From Alphaproteobacteria bacterium (GTDB lineage Bacteria > Pseudomonadota > Alphaproteobacteria > Micavibrionales > Micavibrionaceae), in contig JALZUF010000037.1 of assembly GCA_023301785.1 (NCBI GenBank), forward strand, positions 1 to 9,325: a stretch of DNA of 9,325 nt, in the 5' to 3' direction. The notes under the pieces are model-generated. The model was not told where the DNA came from. It searched no databases and worked only from the letters and a program-made list of their open reading frames with translations. This document shows, piece by piece, positions 1-6,738 of this stretch. A program made the position numbers and the translations under genes. The stretch's first letter is position 1. Every line of letters begins with the position of its first letter.

Positions 1-17
1 CGACCCAAAGCGGACAT
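1..17. repeat. Partial copy of dispersed palindromic repeat
   Basis: The first 17 bases (CGACCCAAAGCGGACAT) match 16 of 17 bases of the right-hand end of the complete palindrome at 7583-7630, in the same orientation. The left half would lie outside the window, so this is probably a copy cut by the window or contig edge. The family is unnamed here. That it is dispersed through the genome is inferred from these two copies. Confidence 0.6.
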
Positions 18-159
18 TACTCATTTTCTTAAATGCCCCCAATTTCAGCATGATGTATATACTCAATGGGACACTTTCAATGTTGTTAACGTATGTAGGG
101 AAATGGCTTTCGATTATTAGATTCCCTATATGGAAGGTTTTTCAAATCTTCTTGCTTAA
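18..159. other. Non-coding leader region upstream of the buf operon
   Basis: AT-rich sequence with no supported gene. A 60-codon open frame (50-232) crosses it, but it has no ribosome binding site and runs through the operon promoter, so I do not call it. I see no terminator or RNA gene here. Confidence 0.5.
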
Positions 160-161
160 TT

Positions 162-187
162 GTAACCATGCCGACATTCCTATCGAA
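162..187 (+). promoter_or_regulatory. Putative ECF-sigma promoter of the buf operon (GTAACC-N16-CGAA)
   Basis: GTAACC lies at 162-167 and CGAA at 184-187, exactly 16 bases apart. From memory, this is the -35/-10 consensus reported for the Caulobacter ECF factor sigma-F, which responds to heavy-metal stress and drives bufferin-type operons there. A start site about 6-8 bases downstream would leave a 5' leader of roughly 50 bases before the first gene. Overlapping it is an extended -10-like TGTGATAAT (188-196) with no good -35, so a housekeeping promoter is a weaker alternative. The sigma factor gene itself is not in the window. Confidence 0.6.
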
Positions 188-235
188 TGTGATAATATAC
201 AGCCATACGAGATGGTGAAACTAATGATTTAATAA

Positions 236-240
236 AAGGA
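236..240 (+). promoter_or_regulatory. Shine-Dalgarno site of bufA1
   Basis: AAGGA sits 7 bases before the ATG at 248. It is the clearest ribosome binding site in the operon and supports that start. The genes following bufA1 have much weaker sites, which suggests that translation is mainly loaded here. Confidence 0.7.
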
Positions 241-247
241 AAATACT

Positions 248-571
248 ATGAAAACATCTACAAAAGCACTAAATTCAATGATTGCTAGCGCGTTTATTTT
301 AACAATGGGAGCGACTACTATAGGCTCATCACAGGCGCATGCTGCTTCAAAAGAAAAATGTTATGGCGTGGTTAAAGCAGGTAAAAATGGTTGTGGTGAC
401 GCTGCTGGTAAACATTCGTGTGAAGGGCAAGCTGCTATTGATGGTTCTGGTCAAGAATGGATTTCACTACCTAAAGGTGCTTGTGCCAAAATCGTTGGTG
501 GATCTGTTAAGCCGTTCGCAGGAACTGAAGCGCCTATGAAAAAAGAAGGAATGATGAAGAAAGATGGTTAA
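248..571 (+). CDS. bufA1: Bufferin precursor BufA1 (DUF2282), copper-binding RiPP
   Basis: Precursor of a ribosomally made, modified peptide metallophore of the bufferin group, expected to be exported to the periplasm and bind copper. The 107-residue product starts with a Sec-type signal peptide: Lys near the N-terminus, a hydrophobic stretch at about 10-27, and a likely cut after AHA at residue 32. The mature part carries four cysteines, C38, C49, C58 and C79, in the usual DUF2282 contexts (KCYG, NGCGD, HSCEG, GAC) and the GGS motif near the C-terminus. In characterised bufferins the two central cysteines become thiooxazoles. The equivalents here would be C49 and C58, which is inference. After GGSVKP comes a tail with three Met and several Lys (residues 97-107) that looks longer than usual. 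The DUF692 and DUF2063 partners follow directly, with the stop overlapping bufB1 by 8 nt. Confidence 0.9.
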   Translation: MKTSTKALNSMIASAFILTMGATTIGSSQAHAASKEKCYGVVKAGKNGCGDAAGKHSCEGQAAIDGSGQEWISLPKGACAKIVGGSVKPFAGTEAPMKKEGMMKKDG

Positions 572-1439
572 TGCTCAATTAACACCAATATCTATCCCGG
601 ATTCGCTTTACGCGGATCCGGTTGGTATTGGTCTCCGTCATGATCATTACGAGAGCATTGTCGAAGCCAAACCTGAAATTGGTTTTTTGGAAGTTCATCC
701 AGAAAATTATTTTGGTGGAGGTTTAAATCATCACCACTTAGAAAAAGCTAGAGAATTGTATCCCTTAAGTTTTCATGCCGTTGGTTTATCTTTTGGCTCT
801 GTAGACGGTGTCTGTGAAACACATTTGTCACAAATAAAAGAACTTATTAATATTTTTGAGCCTTTTCAATTTTCGGATCATGCGTCATGGAGCGCGAGTG
901 GAAACGCACACTTGAATGATTTGTTACCATTGCCTTATAACGCAGAGAGTTTGAATACTCTATGTAGCAATGTGTACAAGACGCAGGATTTTTTAGGATG
1001 TCAAATTTTAATTGAAAACCCATCTACTTATATTGCCTTCAAAGATAATGAGATGGAAGAATATGAGTTGATGAACGCAATTGCAAAAGAGACAGGATGT
1101 AAAATTCTGCTTGATATCAATAACATATATGTACAAGCCCACAACCATAAACAAGATCCATATAAATATATTGAATCTATAAAGTCAGAATATGTTGGCG
1201 AAGTACATTTGGCTGGATTTACTGAGTTTGTAGAAAATGATAAAAACGAAACTATACTAATTGATACACATAGTAAACCTGTACATGGCCCTGTATGGGA
1301 TCTATATGGTCATGCGATTGAACAACTAGGTAAAGTGCCTACACTTATCGAGTGGGATGATGACTTACCTCCTTTAAATATTCTTGTTGATGAAGCGAAC
1401 AAAGCGCGTCAATTAATGAATGAAAAATTAGGTGATTAG
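564..1439 (+). CDS. bufB1: Bufferin-modifying multinuclear iron enzyme BufB1 (DUF692, MbnB-like)
   Basis: A 291-residue DUF692 protein with a TIM-barrel-type fold, related to MbnB of methanobactin synthesis and TglH. Family members use two or three iron ions and oxygen to rearrange cysteines in a precursor peptide, here presumably BufA1. Conserved motifs appear in order: GIGLR (21-25), HPENYF (45-50), FHAVGLSFGS (70-79), SDHASW (104-109), IENP (150-153), LLDINN (182-187), EVHLAGF (213-219), DTHSKPVHGPVWDLY (234-248) and LIEWDDDLP (261-269). Likely iron ligands lie among H71, D105, H106, E151, D184, H215, D234, H236 and E263. This assignment is by motif, not alignment. The length is normal for the family and nothing looks missing. 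The ATG overlaps the bufA1 stop (ATGGTTAA), and the best SD-like AAGGA lies 13 bases upstream, so translational coupling is likely. The enzyme should act in the cytoplasm before export. Confidence 0.92.
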   Translation: MVNAQLTPISIPDSLYADPVGIGLRHDHYESIVEAKPEIGFLEVHPENYFGGGLNHHHLEKARELYPLSFHAVGLSFGSVDGVCETHLSQIKELINIFEPFQFSDHASWSASGNAHLNDLLPLPYNAESLNTLCSNVYKTQDFLGCQILIENPSTYIAFKDNEMEEYELMNAIAKETGCKILLDINNIYVQAHNHKQDPYKYIESIKSEYVGEVHLAGFTEFVENDKNETILIDTHSKPVHGPVWDLYGHAIEQLGKVPTLIEWDDDLPPLNILVDEANKARQLMNEKLGD

Positions 1440-2250
1440 TTTGCAATTGAATGAAATACAATCACGGTTTAAAGGCATCGTTTTGGGTGAGTATGATGAT
1501 GTGTCTACAGCACAAGATTTTCATAGATTATTCGAGACTAATAATATTGATGTAAGCGCACGTTTGCATGTCTATAGAAATAATGTTCTAGAAAAATTAG
1601 TGAAAGCGCTAGAGATTACATACCCTACGGTACATGTGTTAGTCGGCGATGACTTTTTTAAACAGATTACTAGATTATACGTACGAAAAAATCCTCCGAT
1701 AGAGGGTTGTGTTAATTTGTATGGTGAACAGTTTCCTAGCTTTATTGCAAATTTATCAGAGGCTTCAAGTTTACCTTATATTCATGATGTGGCTTTATAT
1801 GATTGGTTTTTCAATGCTGCTTTTTATGCAAAGAATGATGAGAGTTTGGATGTCAATATTTTTCAATCCATTCCACCAGAGCAACTGTCAAATATCACTT
1901 TTACCTGTTTATCTTCTTTGCACTTAATAGACTCTGATTATCCCCTTACGTCTATTCGTGAGTTCTGCGATGTAGAAGTACAAAAGAGTGATAAAATGTT
2001 AAATATTGATGAGGGTGGTGAAAAGCTTTTACTTTATAGACCGCATTTAAAAATAAAGGTTTTGTATCTTCAGGATGATGAGTTTTTAATGCTGCAGTAC
2101 TTGAAACAAGGGCACACAATAGGCCAGTCTTTAGAAGCGGTCATGCCTTCATATAACGATTTTGATTTTCAGAAATTCTTACAGAAAATGTTCGACCTTC
2201 AAGTCTTCTGTAATGTGATTGTAAAAAAACAAAAGATAACACAAACTTAG
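1432..2250 (+). CDS. bufC1: Bufferin maturation partner BufC1 (DUF2063, MbnC-like)
   Basis: A 272-residue DUF2063 protein, the usual partner of the DUF692 enzyme. It is thought to bind the precursor and present it to BufB. The N-terminal DUF2063 domain (about residues 5-105) shows the family pattern: QSRF (10-13), HVYRNNV (46-52), YPTVHVLVG (64-72), a PP pair at 88-89 and YGEQFPSF (97-104). The C-terminal half (about 170-260) is less conserved and fits the second domain seen in such partners. The chosen start is GTG at 1432, overlapping the bufB1 stop by 8 nt (GTGATTAG). It places the first conserved Gln close to the N-terminus, as in relatives. TTG at 1441 or a downstream start cannot be excluded. 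The SD sequence is poor, again suggesting coupling. No catalytic residues of its own are evident. Confidence 0.9.
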   Translation: MISLQLNEIQSRFKGIVLGEYDDVSTAQDFHRLFETNNIDVSARLHVYRNNVLEKLVKALEITYPTVHVLVGDDFFKQITRLYVRKNPPIEGCVNLYGEQFPSFIANLSEASSLPYIHDVALYDWFFNAAFYAKNDESLDVNIFQSIPPEQLSNITFTCLSSLHLIDSDYPLTSIREFCDVEVQKSDKMLNIDEGGEKLLLYRPHLKIKVLYLQDDEFLMLQYLKQGHTIGQSLEAVMPSYNDFDFQKFLQKMFDLQVFCNVIVKKQKITQT

Positions 2251-2252
2251 GA
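2249..2252 (+). promoter_or_regulatory. Shine-Dalgarno site of bufD1
   Basis: AGGA overlaps the bufC1 stop codon (TAG, 2248-2250) and lies 7 bases before the ATG at 2260. It fixes the start of the DoxX-like gene and places it in the same transcript. Confidence 0.6.
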
Positions 2253-2259
2253 ACACACT

Positions 2260-2730
2260 ATGAAAATATTAGCCCATAACATTGATAATAAAATTGAACC
2301 TTTACGCCAAATCGCCACTAAAGTTGGAGCACCGCTACTTGATTTAGGGATGCGTGCTTATATGGCAAAAATATTCTTTACGTCTGGATTGTTGAAATTT
2401 GGTAAATTTAGAGATGAAGGCTGGGAAGGTTTTATTGTTCCTTTTGAAGAATATTACCCTATACCGGGTGTAGCTGCTGGTATTGCGGCGCCGATGGCGA
2501 CAGCCGCTGAGCTGATCTTGCCAATTCTCTTAGTGTTTGGGTTGTTCAGCCGCTTTGCGGCGATAGGGCTTTTGATTATGACGCTTACAATTCAATATAT
2601 TGTGCCTGCAGAATATGGCCTTGCAAATGTTCAGCATTATTTTTGGATGTTCTTGCTTGCAAGCATAGCTTTAAAGGGTGCTGGGGCTTTATCGATTGAT
2701 CATTTCCTTGTTAAATGGGCTAGCAAATAG
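2260..2730 (+). CDS. bufD1: DoxX-family membrane protein of the bufferin operon (BufD1)
   Basis: A 156-residue inner-membrane protein of the DoxX family. Four hydrophobic segments lie at roughly 25-46, 70-95, 98-116 and 124-143. The first ends in FFTSGLLKFGKF (39-50), a typical DoxX signature, and the second carries AELILPILLVFG (83-94). The gene follows bufC1 after 9 bases, completing the A-B-C-D order seen in bufferin operons and in the gold-induced gig cluster of Cupriavidus. Its role is not settled. It is often assumed to help redox chemistry or handling of the peptide at the membrane, and nothing in this sequence decides that. It is the last gene of the operon: a 116-base gap with a hairpin follows. 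Confidence 0.88.
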   Translation: MKILAHNIDNKIEPLRQIATKVGAPLLDLGMRAYMAKIFFTSGLLKFGKFRDEGWEGFIVPFEEYYPIPGVAAGIAAPMATAAELILPILLVFGLFSRFAAIGLLIMTLTIQYIVPAEYGLANVQHYFWMFLLASIALKGAGALSIDHFLVKWASK

Positions 2731-2760
2731 ATATTTGTATAATTTCTCTCCTTAATATAA

Positions 2761-2794
2761 AGAAAACTTGAAATTTCTATTTCTGAAGTTTTCT
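2761..2794. other. Hairpin downstream of the buf operon
   Basis: AGAAAACTTGAAAT pairs with ATTTC-(TG)-AAGTTTTCT around a TTCT loop, giving 14 pairs with a two-base bulge. It is AT-rich and not followed by a run of T, so it is a poor Rho-independent terminator. It may protect the 3' end of the buf transcript or weaken read-through into the next gene. Confidence 0.4.
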
Positions 2795-2803
2795 GTGGCC
2801 AAT

Positions 2804-2824
2804 TTATTATTATTATTATTATTA
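2804..2824 (+). repeat. TTA trinucleotide microsatellite, 7 copies
   Basis: Seven perfect tandem TTA units end 22 bases before the start codon at 2847. Tracts like this can change length by slippage. Here it lies in the untranslated or promoter region of the ATP-grasp gene, not inside a coding frame. Confidence 0.8.
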
Positions 2825-2846
2825 AAAGAAAAAATAAGTTATTTGT

Positions 2847-3974
2847 ATGGAAAATTTGTTAGTAAAGAAAAATGAGAACTTCTTAGTCGGTGGCGCTATC
2901 CCGATGGACGAAGATACAAAGCGCAGTCTTTCCTTTTTCGAATTTTGGCCTGGATGGGCGATGTATATACCTGTTGGGCTGCAATGGATTGCATTATCGT
3001 TACGTCATGGTTCAGTGACGTTACCCTTTCTGGCTAATCCTAACTTAACATTGTCAGGCATGGTTGGTGTCCCTAAGAGTGAGCTGATGGTGCAGGCTAC
3101 AGGCCTCTGTAAGGCTAAAATTTTACCTTGGGCACAATTCGACACAACGCAAGAAACTGCGCAGGAACAGGCTGAAAAGTGGATTAAGGCATGTGCAAAA
3201 GAAGAAATTCACCTTCCTTTTGTCTGTAAGCCAGATATTGGTTGTCGCGGCTTTGGGGTAAAGCTCGTGAAGGATGCAGAAAAATTGGCAAAAGTTATAG
3301 AAGCTTATCCTGCTGGAACATCTTTGATGTGCCAAAAGTTAGCAAGTTGGGAACCAGAAGTAGGTGTTTTTTATGTGAAAGACCCGGTGTCTGGAAAAGG
3401 GGATGTTGTCTCTATGACGTCTAAGTTTCTACCCCGTGTTACAGGTGATGGTCAAAGTACGTTGGGAGAATTGATTGAAAATGATGCGCGTGCAGGACAA
3501 TTGCGTCATCAATATTATGAACGTCATAAAGGCATGTGGAATTCTATTCCTGAAGCAGGTAAAAATGTGCAACTAGTCTTTGCTGCCAGCCATAGTAAAG
3601 GCTCCATCTTCCGCAATGCGGGCGAGTATATAACACCAGAATTAAAACAGGCCGTTGTCGACATTATGGATGATTTACCAGAATTTTATTATGGCCGCTT
3701 AGATATCAAATATGCTGATTTAGAATCCCTTCAAAAAGGTGAAACGCTGGAAATTGTTGAGATTAATGCTGCAAGCTCTGAATCGACACAAATCTGGGAT
3801 CGGGATACGAAATATTCTGAAGCAGTAAAGACCTTGCTTTGGCAATATAGAACATTGTTTAGTCTTGGTGCTTTTCACCGAAAGAACGGCAAGAAGACGC
3901 CTGGTATTAAAAAGTTTTTACAGCATTGGCGTATAGAAAGAAATCTAGGTCAGTATTATCCATTTACTGATTAA
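2847..3974 (+). CDS. ATP-grasp ligase-like protein (carboxylate-amine ligase type)
   Basis: A 375-residue protein with an ATP-grasp fold, expected to activate a carboxylate as an acyl-phosphate and join it to an amine or similar nucleophile. The N-terminal part (about 27-80) has a family-specific block beginning FFEFWPGW (30-37), with RHGSVTLPFLANP (53-65) and GVPKSEL (74-80). Relatives with such a block are often labelled D-Ala-D-Ala ligase-like. The ATP-grasp core shows FVCKPDIGCRGFGV (125-138, K128 for ATP), the E169/E171 hinge region, FLPRVTGDGQSTL (194-206), GRLDIK (283-288, D286) and IVEINAASSEST (303-314, metal ligands E305 and N307). All key positions look intact. No signal peptide or membrane segment is clear, though 38-52 is hydrophobic. 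The SD site before ATG 2847 is weak. The OlsF-like acyltransferase gene starts 9 bases after its stop, implying shared function. The substrate is unknown. Confidence 0.8.
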   Translation: MENLLVKKNENFLVGGAIPMDEDTKRSLSFFEFWPGWAMYIPVGLQWIALSLRHGSVTLPFLANPNLTLSGMVGVPKSELMVQATGLCKAKILPWAQFDTTQETAQEQAEKWIKACAKEEIHLPFVCKPDIGCRGFGVKLVKDAEKLAKVIEAYPAGTSLMCQKLASWEPEVGVFYVKDPVSGKGDVVSMTSKFLPRVTGDGQSTLGELIENDARAGQLRHQYYERHKGMWNSIPEAGKNVQLVFAASHSKGSIFRNAGEYITPELKQAVVDIMDDLPEFYYGRLDIKYADLESLQKGETLEIVEINAASSESTQIWDRDTKYSEAVKTLLWQYRTLFSLGAFHRKNGKKTPGIKKFLQHWRIERNLGQYYPFTD

Positions 3975-3983
3975 AGGTTTATT

Positions 3984-5753
3984 ATGAGCAATCCTCTTCG
4001 TTTAAAACAAGTTAAAAATCCGCTGGTTCGATACGGTCTTCGTAAGATATCAAAAATTGATCTTCTCGAAGAATGGTATGATGACTGGTTAGCAAAAGAT
4101 TTAAGCATTGATCAAAACGTGACTGGTTTCATAGATTATGCTATTAATCGGTTGGATGTTCGCGCGGATATCATAAACGAAGATTTACTGGATTCTATTC
4201 CCCGTACAGGGCCTGTTATAATTGTTGCGAACCACCCTTTGGGTGGTTTAGAAGGTTTATTACTAACGCATATTTTGTTGAAAATTCGTCCTGATTTAAA
4301 AGTTTTAACCAATGAATTGCTTCGAATTATTCCTGAATTTCAGGATGTTTTCATCGGTGTCGATGTTTTGAGTGATAATAAGCAACATGAAAATACAAAA
4401 GGAATGCGTGATGTTACGCGTCATCTATCTAATGATGGGGCATTGCTTGTTTTTCCTGCGGGAACGGTTTCGCGTTTAAAGCTTTCTTCTATGAGTATTT
4501 CAGACGCGCCTTGGTCACCTCTCATTACGCGCCTTGCTCGGAAATTTGAAGTGCCTATTTTGCCAGTTTTTGTAGAGGGAGAAAATTCTTTAAGCTTTTA
4601 TTTATCTGGTTATATTCATAAACGTCTTCGTACAATGTTATTACCGCGGGTTATGATTAAAAAATCTGGAAAATCTATTCTGTTTCATATTGGTGCACTT
4701 ATTCCTGCAATAGATATAAAACGTCTGACGAATGATAAAATTGCGACCTATTATGTTCGTTTTTGTTGTGAATTTTTACAAAGTAATATAAAAAATAAAG
4801 TAGCTGATAGTGTGATGCCAATGACAGAACTTAGGCAAAATTGGAGTAAGAATATAGTTTCTGATCATGTTAGATCCTTAGATAAGTATCTACTTTACTC
4901 AGAAGATAAGTTTTCATTATATTGCGTTCCTTATGAAGTGTTAGGGCCAATGACTGAACAGTTGGCTATTGAACGTGAGCGTACTTTTCGATTGGTTGAT
5001 GAAGGAACAGGGCGCGAGCTTGACCAAGATTCTTTTGATCCGCATTACCAACATCTGTTTTTATGGGATAGTGAGGCTGAAAAAATCGCTGGTGGTTATC
5101 GCATAGGGGTTACTGAAGATGTTATTGCGAATAAGGGGCTTGAAGGTTTATATAGTCATTCTTTATTCTCATATAATCAGAAATTTCTAGAAGGGATGGG
5201 TGGCACGATTGAGATGGGTCGTTCTTTTGTTACAGAAGATTACCAACGTCATCCAAAAGCATTAGACATGTTGTGGAAAGGAATTGGACGGTTTGTTGCA
5301 CAGAATCCTCAATACCATACGTTGTTTGGGTGCGTTAGTATTTCACGACAATACTCACCGTTAGGCAGTGCCCTATTAACAGAAACATTCTTATCTCATT
5401 ATGGCGCAGATGATAGTATTCAACGTAAAGTGAAAGCACGAAAACCCCTTAGTAACCCTGACACTCCTTGGACGAAGAGCCAACTCAAAGGTTTGTCTGA
5501 CCTTCCTATCTTGAACAAATTAGTCGGGAGAATAGATGTAGGAAAATCAATTCCAATTTTAATTCGTCATTACCTGGCATTGAATGGGCGGTTTATTTCT
5601 TTTACGGTGAATGAAGGATTTAATTATTCCTTAGATGGATTGATTGTTGTTGATTTGAGAAATACTGCAGATAGATATCTTAAACGCTACATGGGTGAAG
5701 AAGGACTAGAAAAATTCAAACTCCAACAGGAAGTTCAAAGAAATATGAGATAA
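3984..5753 (+). CDS. OlsF-like bifunctional acyltransferase (PlsC-like + GNAT/OlsB-like)
   Basis: A 589-residue protein with two acyltransferase domains in the order of OlsF, the bifunctional ornithine-lipid synthase described in Serratia and Flavobacteria. Residues about 60-285 form a lysophospholipid-type acyltransferase. NHPLGGLEG (83-91) has catalytic H84 followed by an acidic residue at +6 (E90), the NHPxGGxD variant of this family rather than strict HX4D. FPAGTVSR (157-164) is the acceptor or phosphate-binding motif. Residues about 300-500 resemble OlsB/Acetyltransf_5, with ERERTFR (330-336) and EMGRSFV (410-416). The tail (about 500-575) matches the usual C-terminus of OlsB/hemolysin-like proteins. 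The GNAT half would N-acylate an amino acid from 3-hydroxyacyl-ACP, and the PlsC half would add a second acyl chain, giving an aminolipid. The amino-acid head group is not proven to be ornithine. AAAGG at 3973-3977, 6 bases before the ATG, gives a firm start. Confidence 0.8.
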   Translation: MSNPLRLKQVKNPLVRYGLRKISKIDLLEEWYDDWLAKDLSIDQNVTGFIDYAINRLDVRADIINEDLLDSIPRTGPVIIVANHPLGGLEGLLLTHILLKIRPDLKVLTNELLRIIPEFQDVFIGVDVLSDNKQHENTKGMRDVTRHLSNDGALLVFPAGTVSRLKLSSMSISDAPWSPLITRLARKFEVPILPVFVEGENSLSFYLSGYIHKRLRTMLLPRVMIKKSGKSILFHIGALIPAIDIKRLTNDKIATYYVRFCCEFLQSNIKNKVADSVMPMTELRQNWSKNIVSDHVRSLDKYLLYSEDKFSLYCVPYEVLGPMTEQLAIERERTFRLVDEGTGRELDQDSFDPHYQHLFLWDSEAEKIAGGYRIGVTEDVIANKGLEGLYSHSLFSYNQKFLEGMGGTIEMGRSFVTEDYQRHPKALDMLWKGIGRFVAQNPQYHTLFGCVSISRQYSPLGSALLTETFLSHYGADDSIQRKVKARKPLSNPDTPWTKSQLKGLSDLPILNKLVGRIDVGKSIPILIRHYLALNGRFISFTVNEGFNYSLDGLIVVDLRNTADRYLKRYMGEEGLEKFKLQQEVQRNMR

Positions 5754-5764
5754 CGTGCACGTTA
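5751..5764. promoter_or_regulatory. Perfect 14-bp palindrome at the acyltransferase stop codon
   Basis: TAACGTGCACGTTA is its own reverse complement and begins with the TAA stop of the preceding gene. It lies 34 bases before the ATG of the hydrolase. Two-fold symmetry suits a dimeric repressor operator. As RNA it forms only a 5-bp stem and is not a terminator. Function is inferred from symmetry and position only. Confidence 0.35.
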
Positions 5765-5798
5765 CGTCTTGACTCTTATTTACTGATTACCCCTGAAC

Positions 5799-6665
5799 AT
5801 GACAAAAAAAATAATTTTATGCTTAATGCTGATTACAATGGGTGCATTTACTATGGCTTTTAAAAAAGAAAAACGTTTAATTCCACCTTTTTATAATTTA
5901 GATGATGCCGTTACGGCTGTTAAAAACCTTAAAGAGTTTAGCCAGCACAAACATCACGAAGATGGGCATCTTCCTTTACATTTTGTGCGTACAGGTAACG
6001 AGGCAGCGCCTGCTGTTTTATTTATTCATGGTTCTCCTGGGATGTGGGAAGGATGGGCAGAATACCTGCATAGTCATGAGTTGCGTTCTAAAGCCCTTCT
6101 GGTTGCGGTTGATCGTCCTGGTTATGGCGGTTCAAATAATGGAATATCTGGTGCAACGCTTAAAGAGCAATCAGATACAATTGTAGCATCGATCAAGTCA
6201 GCTTTTCCTCATAAGAAAAAATGGATTATTGTAGGGCATTCCTACGGCGGGCCTGTGGCATTGCGCTTGATGGCAGACTATCCTGATTTTTTCTCTTCAT
6301 CTTTGTTGCTTGCGCCAGCAATTTCACCAAGTTTAGTCCGTGTGCGTTGGTACAATAGAGTTGCTGACTTACCGGTTGTACGCAGCTTAATATCAACTCA
6401 TTTACATCGCTCTAATGAAGAAATGTTTTTACTCTCTGATGAGCTGTCAAAGATGAAACCTGATTTATCGAGTATCAAAAATTCTGTGATTATTATACAA
6501 GGTCAAAAAGACGGTATTGTCCATCCTGGTAATGTCGCCTATGCAGAAGAAACACTGGTTAATACGACAGTCCAAAAAAATATTTTACCACAACGAGGAC
6601 ATTTTCTTCCTTGGGAAGAATATGATTTAATCAAAGGGACGTTATTGAAAGAATTGCAAAAATAA
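5799..6665 (+). CDS. Secreted or membrane-anchored alpha/beta hydrolase
   Basis: A 288-residue alpha/beta-hydrolase-fold enzyme. Residues 1-20 (KK then a hydrophobic run) form a signal peptide or N-terminal anchor. A Cys at 8 sits inside the hydrophobic stretch without a lipobox, so it is not a lipoprotein. The fold motifs are complete: HGSPG (77-81, oxyanion hole), DRPGYG (105-110), nucleophile elbow GHSYGG (S148), the acid D238 in QGQKDGIV and the catalytic H268 in RGHFLPWEE. The substrate cannot be read from the sequence; esterase, lipase-like or amidase activity are all possible. It follows the acyltransferase after 45 bases and may act on envelope lipids, but no clear SD precedes the ATG, so coupling or a separate promoter is uncertain. 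A start at a later Met would remove the export signal and is less likely. Confidence 0.8.
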   Translation: MTKKIILCLMLITMGAFTMAFKKEKRLIPPFYNLDDAVTAVKNLKEFSQHKHHEDGHLPLHFVRTGNEAAPAVLFIHGSPGMWEGWAEYLHSHELRSKALLVAVDRPGYGGSNNGISGATLKEQSDTIVASIKSAFPHKKKWIIVGHSYGGPVALRLMADYPDFFSSSLLLAPAISPSLVRVRWYNRVADLPVVRSLISTHLHRSNEEMFLLSDELSKMKPDLSSIKNSVIIIQGQKDGIVHPGNVAYAEETLVNTTVQKNILPQRGHFLPWEEYDLIKGTLLKELQK

Positions 6666-6738
6666 AAATTATATTAAGGTAACAAAAATTTCTATTCCCA
6701 AATGTAATAGCATCAGAATGATATGAATTTATATTAAA

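Noticed and set aside
50..232. 60-codon open frame upstream of bufA1
   Set aside because: It has no SD site, runs through the predicted operon promoter, and its product has no recognisable features.
248..1439. Methanobactin (mbn) cluster instead of bufferin
   Set aside because: The precursor is long, has a Sec signal peptide and four spaced cysteines as in DUF2282, unlike the short leader-type MbnA. DoxX completes the buf order.
2761..2794. Rho-independent terminator for the buf operon
   Set aside because: The stem is AT-rich and bulged, and it is followed by GTGGCC rather than a T-run.
3123..3335. 70-codon reverse-strand open frame inside the ATP-grasp gene
   Set aside because: It is fully inside a well-supported gene with intact motifs and has no features of its own.
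5769..5774. TTGACT as a -35 box for the hydrolase gene
   Set aside because: No acceptable -10 box lies at 15-19 bases, and only about 24 bases remain before the start codon.
5799..5861. Lipoprotein signal on the alpha/beta hydrolase
   Set aside because: The only early Cys (C8) lies at the start of the hydrophobic stretch and no lipobox precedes it.
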